Positions 57,168 through 64,000 of a DNA stretch of 64,000 bases are shown in pieces. The notes below the pieces were generated by a model, which was not told where the DNA came from, did no database searches, and saw only the letters and a list, made by a program, of their open reading frames with translations. Made by a program: the position numbers and the translations under genes. The number at the start of each line of letters is the position of its first letter. The stretch's first letter is position 1. The stretch is taken from positions 13,789,730-13,853,729 of the forward strand of contig NC_134456.1 of NCBI RefSeq assembly GCF_047948215.1, in the 5' to 3' direction. Source of the DNA: Lycorma delicatula. Its lineage: Eukaryota > Arthropoda > Insecta > Hemiptera > Fulgoridae.

Positions 57168-59879
57168 TGGGAATACAATTTGGAAAGTATAGTTTGAAAA
57201 ATACTAAACATTACCAGGATTCAAATCCTGGAAATCTGGATGGAAAATGAACACTACCACTACTACCCCATGGAGGTTGATGTATTTGCTAGAATATCTT
57301 AAAAATATTTTAGCTGTATAATAGCAATATTCTCAAAATGAGGTGTAATCAGGATTAGGAACAGTTTTATCAACCCTTATAATAGAAGAGTCTAAAAAAA
57401 ACCTTAATTTTTTTTAAGTAACCACTCCTGACTGAAATAGCTACTTGATAAAGGATGATAACTGGAATACCATTGGTGGAGAAAAACACCCACACACCCA
57501 CACTTGGAGTGGACATTGTGAAGAGTTCGTAGAGCATATTTTAAACATTCTTTTGTACATTTCTTACACTCATAAAGTTGTGAAATTCTTAAATTTCATT
57601 ATTGAAATTTAACTTAATTCAATTGGTTTATGTTATTTAAAAAGGATGATCCTTTGATCTGTTTTCTTAAACTTAAAAATTATACTTTATATTTATGTTT
57701 TGTTTTACTGTAAAGTCCTGTCTTGAGTCAGAGCAATGTATGTACATTGTTTAACTATTACAAGAGGCTCGTACATTGCTTTGTTCCCTCACACTCTCTG
57801 GCCCAGTTTTTCTTATGGCTGTAATACATGTAAAGCACTTAAAGTACAAGAGGTACTACCAGGGTCACTTTCCATGATAGTGACCCAGGTCTAGTGTTCA
57901 TTAAACAGTTATCTGCTTTGCTGAAGAAAATGAAAGATTCACTTGTAAGATTAAGTATTTTCTGCATTTCAATGAATTCTTTATTCAAAATCCACTTCTA
58001 TTTTTGGTTTAATGAAAAAAGAGATAGGGAAACCACTTCATTCCTCTTTTCCCCTTGCATGTTATGCTGAAACATGGCTGTAATTTTTGGAAATGACTTA
58101 TAACTCATGTTAGGCTGTTTGCAGCCATTTAGTTTTAACACTTGATATACAATACTGTTTACTTGGAAACAGTAGTAATTATGTAACAACTCAGTACGAT
58201 TAATTACTTTTTATTTAATTGATTTGACTAAATTAATCAGTACTCATTTGTTAGTTAATTTCTATCATTTTATCTACTGTGATTTAATGTTTATATAAAC
58301 AAATACAACTTCACTTACAATTTCATAACTACTTCAATTTACTTATTTATTTATTCGGAAGAGATAAAAGTAAGTGATGCTTGTAATTTGATAATTTACT
58401 TGACATTATTTGTGTTATCAATATTTAAAAACTTTTACAGTATTGAAATTGTTTTGCAGTAAATCAATTGTAAATTTAAGTTCTTGAGCATCTGAAATAT
58501 TTATGCAACCTCTATCTGTACCACGTACATATACATCTATACCACAGGTATTAGATTATCCTGTTTAAGTCCCTGTGTATGCTTAAATTCATTCATTTTA
58601 GCATCATTATTAAATATTCTTTCATGTTTTTAATTTTAACCATTATAAAGACAGATTTAATCACTTGCAATTCTGCCTTGCTTTTATTATGTGCATCACT
58701 TTTATTTTTCCTTTCGTAGACGTATTTATATTTAATGATATAAAAAGCAGTTTGTTTTTTTTTTAAGTAACAACCCATACTCCAATTAAGGTATTATTTT
58801 CTTTTTGTTTCCTTTGAATTTTTCAGTCATTATTTATTCAAGTTTGGAAGAACTGTTACACTGACTTTAATAATGGGAAAAATAAAGACAGAAATATTTT
58901 TAAATTATTCACCTAACTATATTATGTAAGCATTTTCCATAAAACCATTATATAAGGGAAATTTTCATTATACATATATTACACAGTATATTTTTATTTA
59001 TATATGAATCTATTTATCTCTTGTTAATATTGTATCATACATTATTTTTTCCTTTGTCTTTCCTGTCTCTGTTCATGTTTGTGTTGCATGCATAGTGCCT
59101 GTGATACAAAAGACCCAGTTAGAGTTCTTTCTCTGAGAATAATAATGTTCACTATACAGCGAATAAAGTGAAGTTATTACTTCTAGGACTAAGTATCACC
59201 TACATTTCCATTGATATTATCATGTTGATATGAAACAAAATACTTGATTCAGTGATGAAGGCAATTGAAACTACTTCACAACTAACTTTTCCCAGTAAAC
59301 AGTTAACAGTTGTGGTACTTAACGTATATACATACATGCATGTATGTGTATTATATTAACAAATTAAACAATTTGTTAAGTTAGTATTCTGTTACTTATA
59401 AAAAAGTATCTTACGTTTATTATTAATATTTATTATCGTATGCTTTATTCCATTGAAAAATATTCCTAAAGGTGAAAATTTACAAGCTTGATAAAACGCG
59501 ATTGAAAGTTATAACTATTTTACCTGCTCTAATACTGTCCTGGAGTACAGGATGCATTATCTGTATTTCAGTTAAAGATAATCTATCCTAAGATATGGCA
59601 CAGCCTAGGAAATGGCAAGAATGTACTAGACCAGTTATTGTTACTCATAAGAAGATTAATATACTTAAGATTTAACCCATCATAAATTTTGATATTATTT
59701 TATTATTTGTGTTTCATATATTATCCTAATTGTGCTTTTCTTTTACTATTTCAATTTCATTCCTATTATTATCTTAGTATTCATCATAGTTTTAATCGTA
59801 TTTTACTAATATTTTAATATCTGAGAAGGAGTCTCTTATTTGATCTGGGTGATGATAACATGACCCAGATGTTCACCCC

Positions 59880-60061
59880 CCATTGAATACTAGATCGTGG
59901 ATACCGGTGTTCTTTGGTGGTTGGGTTTCAATTAACAACACATCTCAGGAATGGTTGAACTGAGAATGTACAAGACTACACTTCATTTACACTCATACAT
60001 ATCATCCTCTGAAGTATTATCTAAACGGTAGTTACCAGAGGCTAAACAGGAAAAAGAAAGA
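59880..60061 (+). mobile_element. SINE family A, 5'-truncated, with exact duplication
   Basis: Core and tail only (TACTAGATCGTGGATACCGG to CAGAGGCTAAACAGGAAAAA). The exact 13-bp duplication AGATGTTCACCCC lies at 59867-59879 and 60062-60074. Like copy 3 it begins near the same core position, TTTGAATAC, which hints at a preferred truncation point. Confidence 0.9.
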
Positions 60062-60177
60062 AGATGTTCACCCCAAAAAAAGAAGATTTTCTTCTTACTC
60101 AAATTCATCTTCTAACCTTCTAGCTATTGAGCAATTCGTCTGCATTTCTTCTCTACTTCTAATATTGTCTTATCAAC

Positions 60178-61800
60178 TCACTTGATCCGTTGTTTGTCGA
60201 TAAATTTCATTGTTTCAACACAATTATTTTCTGGTTGTAAACCCAACTTTTCAAAGATTAGATATTTGTTCTCCCTTCCTTTATTGTAAGTTACAGTGGC
60301 TTTATAGACTCCTAATTCTAATGTGGCTCTGCGAACAAAAACTTTGTTGGGGATCTGGCTCCAAATGACATTATTTAGGGACTTTCTAGCATTCTGTGTA
60401 CCCCCATGAACATACTTTCCAAGTAAAATAGGATTTGCTAGATCAGAAAATATCTTCATTATTTATTGTAGCACCACATAAGGAAGATATGTGAGTTGAT
60501 CGTGGTCATATAATGATCAATGGTCATATAATATAATGGTCAATAATGTGTGGGCATAGGCCCACACATTATTCCTTTCTGTATTTGCACCGTGTATTTT
60601 CATCGGCAGGACAAAAAGCGTGCATCGGTTTATCATTGGTGGATCCCGTATGGAGGTATGTTGACCATATTGCTGGCTTCATGGTGTCTACACCTGCAGT
60701 AGCATTTCTCCTGATGGCAAGGCCATCATATTCAAATAGATTTGAATATTACTGATAGCTGTGTCTGTAAGTCTGCCATAGTCTCCAATTGTTTTGCTAT
60801 CTGCATTTGAATTCTGCTTTTTGTAGTATCTCAGATGGGTTACCATTCTTTTTTGGAAGTGGCCTACACATTCCATTTTTTGTACTTAAAGGTCGAGGCC
60901 ATAAAGTTGTAGTTCACAGATGGCATTGTAACCTCTAGAGTTACCGTCTGTGAGATAATATTTGTATCGGACATTATACTTCTGTTGAGACCTGCTGAAT
61001 ATTTCCTTTATGCCTCGTACGTCCATGCCTTCACTCATACCAGTGTAGTTGGCAATACAATTATAATCATGTTGGTCTTGCAGCCCTTTTTGCATCGGCA
61101 AAATTTGGACAACACAACAGCATCAAGGACGTTACCTATTGTTATACTTGTTGCTGTTACTACTCCGTTGAGTGAAGAAGAGTAACCCTACTTGCCAGCT
61201 ACTGTCAAGCAACAGCAATATCACAACATTCTTCATTTTCTGCAATTTCTGTTTGTACTGCTTCTTTCATTGCTTGATTACAAATATCTTCAACTGCAGA
61301 TAATGAAATTTTATTATGGAAGGTGAATTTCAAAGGCCTAAGTTCATGACACAGTAAATAATTGTCCCGTTTCATGGCCTATTCCAGTTGATCGCAGCGC
61401 ATAAACAAAACGAGCATTTATGACAAAATTTTTCTGTTACTATTTTCTAACATAACCTCACTGCTATTATATTTGAATGTTTTTGTATTGCAGTCTGGTT
61501 CTATACATTGTAGATTTACTGGGACAGCTAGACCTACTCTCATACCAACAGACAGTTTCAACTGATGACCACAATTTTTATATACTGCTACTGAAGGAAC
61601 CATCTTACCTAAAGGATATAAATCTACAATGTCATAATGAAAATGTGTTCCTTTATTTTCAAATCTTTTGTATTAAAACAACTGTTTCTCTACTTTTTTA
61701 TTTGATGTAGCCCTTATTGGAAATACTGAAGGTACATGCCTGAGGTGTTGAAGTGGGTTGTTGGAGGTTAGGGTTTGCACAATGTCACCTAAGTTTTTCA
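60178..61800 (-). pseudogene. Mutator-like (MULE) transposase remnant
   Basis: Minus strand. From the right: KNCGHQLKLSVGMRVGL with QCIEPDCN (Cys-rich N-terminal part, 61418-61603). Then NYTGMSEGMDVRGIKEIF and VRYKYYLTDGNSRGYNAI (catalytic Asp region, 60886-61101), MECVGHFQKRMVTHLRYYKK and GDYGRLTDTAI (60688-60876). Finally LANPILLGKYVHGGTQNARK with SLNNVIWSQIPNKVFV and FEKLGLQPENNCVETM (60178-60459). This is the domain order of insect Mutator-like transposase proteins. The family usually has E in the 'NxESLN' box; here it is ARKSLN, so the third acidic residue appears lost. Stops and frame breaks divide the pieces. Confidence 0.75.
60542..60573. repeat. perfect 14-bp-stem hairpin within the MULE remnant
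   Basis: AATAATGTGTGGGC at 60542-60555, loop ATAG, complement at 60560-60573. It lies exactly between two conserved transposase blocks, next to short direct repeats GGTCATATAAT (60503-60535), where the protein alignment has a gap. This suggests a small foldback insertion. Confidence 0.85.
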
Positions 61801-62574
61801 TTTTTTTGAAATTCTCCCTATTCCTGCCATTTTACACAACAACTAAAAAAACTACAATACATTATAATATAAAAATAATATAAAACAATACAATAATATT
61901 AATTAAACAGAACCACTCACAGAAATTACATTGATCACTACCCTTCACTAGAATTTTAGATTTCACCATAAAGAAAGACAAACTGAGATAACCGCAACTG
62001 AACTTATATCATGTGTTAATTTAATTCACTGCCTTCTTCATTATAAAGTTTTGTCAGAAGAAAAATTTGAAATAACTTGGGAGTAACTAAGAAAATACAA
62101 AATTCAGAAGTAAAGAAAATTATTAAAAAATTTCACAATACACACCAGGTTTAAAAATTTTATTAAGTTACTTTACAAATAAAAAACTGGTCAAGTTGTA
62201 TATCAAATTAAAACAGTAAGAAATTGACTATCGATGTATATAAAAATTGAAAAATCAATTTTTTTTTAAGTTTTGGTGGTCTGCTCCCTGTAAAACATAG
62301 TCATGGATTTTTAATTATTATTAATTCAGTCTTAATAATATTTAGTGTAAATAGGTTTTTTTTTAAATCTCTATGGATGTTAATCTTTTTATGTTCATAG
62401 AAATTATATCGATGTGATTATGAATTATAATTAATATTGATTATGAGTATCACCTCATCTTTGGTTATTGTTTTCAGTAGTGGTGTGTATATATAAAATC
62501 TCTTAAACTTCTCTTAATATCTAAAACATCTTGATATCTTTATGTTATTACATTTAATATTTTATTTTCCTAAT

Positions 62575-62745
62575 GTATATGTCGCAATCTGTTCATCTAA
62601 TGAAGAAAAAGCAACCTCCCCCTCCCCACAGCACAATGAGATGAGGACAATATGTATAACATATTGACCATTCCTGAGTTGTGTGGTTAATTGAATCCCG
62701 ACCACCAAAGAACACCGGTATCCATTAGTATTCATATCTGTAAAA
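62575..62745 (-). mobile_element. SINE family A subfamily fragment (reverse)
   Basis: Complement contains GGATACCGGTGTTCTTTGGT and GGTCGGGATTCAATTAACCA. Its 3' side differs from other copies and matches the DNA around 46770-46840 instead (TTCCTAATGTATATGTCGCA). No target duplication resolved. Confidence 0.65.
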
Positions 62746-63389
62746 ATTCCTTTTTCTTGCTACTTGTAAATAAAATGTTTTTCTAGATTTTCTATTTATT
62801 ATTTTTGTGTTTGCCGTTAATGTTGAAGTTTAAGTAGGATTTATATTTTCATTTATGGCTTTTTTATGCTAGTCAAGCATAAAGCAGGAAGTTGTTAGCA
62901 GGAAGTAGGTTCTCTAGCTGATGTTTCTCAGATCTCTGAAATTGTTCATGTTCACTTCTGGTTATTCAGTTCTTTTGTTTGGTATTGTCAAAGCTCTCAT
63001 ATGCCAAAACTGGATACCCAACTCAACTATGCCTTGATTATAATGCATACTTTCCGATCTACTCAAACTGTTTGGCTTGCTGTTTCCACTTTCACACAGA
63101 AGCTATGCCTAATGTCATTGATCTTGGTCACTTGTGAAAACCACTTTATTAAATATAGTCTCCCATTGGCAATGTTTTAGATGTTCAAGATCTAACCAGA
63201 GCCTTAATGATTTTACAATTATCCAGTTCAGTATCTTCTTTTGCACCTAAAATTATTGTACTCCTATGATGAGTTTTGAATGATACTGATTGCCTGATTC
63301 AGTTCTGAGACTAAGATTATAAATTCTCTTTATTGTTTCAAGGTTTCTCAAATATATAATTAATTTTCCTTTTTTTAATTTTGTTTCAG

Positions 63390-63561
63390 AACATTTGAAA
63401 GTATATCGGAATACTGTGAGACCTACAGCAATTTGATTCCACTGTCATTTGTTCTTGGGTTTTATATATCAATTATAATGCAAAGATGGTGGGACCAATA
63501 TCACAGTATTCCATGGCCTGACCCTATTGCAGTATTTGTTAGTTCTCATATTCATGGACAG
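63390..63561 (+). CDS. bestrophin, internal coding exon (channel neck region)
   Basis: After acceptor TTGTTTCAG, the first base completes Lys. The frame then reads 57 codons: TFESISEYCETYSNL, IPLSFVLGFYISIIM, QRWWDQYHSIPWPDP, IAVFVSSHIHGQ, ending at donor GTAATA in phase 0. It carries the family's signature FVLGFY and RWW followed by PWPD. In vertebrate bestrophin-1 the pore neck is lined by Ile76, Phe80 and Phe84; the equivalent I, F and F are all present in IPLSFVLGF. The wording IPWPDPIAVFVSS is that of insect bestrophins. The rest of the protein lies beyond the window. Confidence 0.96.
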
Positions 63562-64000
63562 GTAATAAATATTTATATATTATATAGCTGTTATAAAGTA
63601 TTATAATTATTTTTATACAGGGTTACATTTGATTTAAAATCTTGTTGGTTAACAATAATTGAATAAAATTTAATAATGTACTCTACTTTTGACATTTAGC
63701 CCTTTATTAATGTGTAGTTTACACTAAACAACACCAAAATGGGAAAACTTTACTCTTAATAAATAAAACTGTTAAATATTTAATTATCAAATCAAATGTT
63801 TGCATAACTTTTTTTCAGAATTTTGTTACGCTTACTCTGAGTTACAAAGTTATACATAAAAAAGTGCTTGCTTGTTATTTCATTATTCTTAAACCAGTTA
63901 ATTTTACTTAGAGGATTTGAAGCAAGTCATTTTTATGAAAAAATTTGTTATTTTTTGTGTTTTTATAAAAAAAGTTCCTTTATTTAATTTAATAGTGCGT
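63562..64000 (+). other. start of the next bestrophin intron
   Basis: AT-rich DNA after donor GTAATA; no further exon is visible before the window ends. Confidence 0.8.

Larger units (their letters stand above)
54267..63389 (+). other. bestrophin intron, 9.1 kb
   Basis: Bounded by GTAAGT and TTGTTTCAG. It is AT-rich and contains a degraded SINE (56440-56600), hairpins at 57144-57167 and 60542-60573, a SINE with exact duplication at 59880, a MULE transposase remnant (60178-61800) and another SINE fragment (62575-62745). I found no exon inside: the protein joins directly from one visible exon to the other as in other insect bestrophins. The open frame 54913-55233 (-) has no motif. Confidence 0.85.

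Overview
The window is a stretch of AT-rich animal genomic DNA. The only host gene I can place is a bestrophin gene near the right end, on the + strand. Its two visible exons (54156-54266 and 63390-63561) join in phase, and the encoded protein is closest in wording to insect bestrophins. Together with the repeat content (mariner, hAT, Mutator-like, Helentron-like, RTE- and R1-type elements, tRNA-derived SINEs) this points to an insect with a large, transposon-rich genome. I cannot name the species. No bacterial-style genes, operons, rRNA, CRISPR array or intact tRNA gene is present.

Layout. 1-2300 is featureless AT-rich DNA. 2301-5150 holds two mariner derivatives and an R1-type LINE remnant. 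7225-9645 is a nest: a dispersed repeat (family C), then a DUF4817-type DNA transposon that was hit by an RTE retrotransposon and by a SINE. 11366-18303 has a decayed hAT element and several dispersed repeats and SINEs. 20500-23384 has a 5'-truncated LINE and a Helentron-like element with one uninterrupted endonuclease ORF. 24118-26455 has SINEs, an R1 3'-region fragment and a nearly full-length mariner. 27494-33460 is a field of SINEs with clear target-site duplications, one apparently carrying transduced flanking DNA. 36317-37534 is a second young RTE copy. 46297-52615 is a GC-richer island of R1- and RTE-type LINE remnants. 54156-64000 is the bestrophin locus, whose 9.1 kb intron carries a Mutator-like (MULE) transposase remnant and SINE copies.

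How the parts relate. Nearly everything coding-like outside bestrophin is mobile DNA. The youngest layer is the RTE family (two near-identical 5'-truncated copies with exact 11 and 14 bp target duplications) and the SINE families. Two SINE families (A and B) have different tRNA-like heads but share one 3' tail, which suggests they use the same LINE machinery. The most interesting signals are: SINE copy 33069 carrying 3' flank from copy 27494; paired base changes in the SINE A hairpin; the stand-alone Helentron-type endonuclease ORF; two DNA transposons whose long inverted arms are each built from only one of their own ends; and several perfect or near-perfect hairpins.

All comparisons were made by eye. 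Family names rest on recognised protein motifs, not on database searches. Boundaries are exact only where a target duplication is stated.
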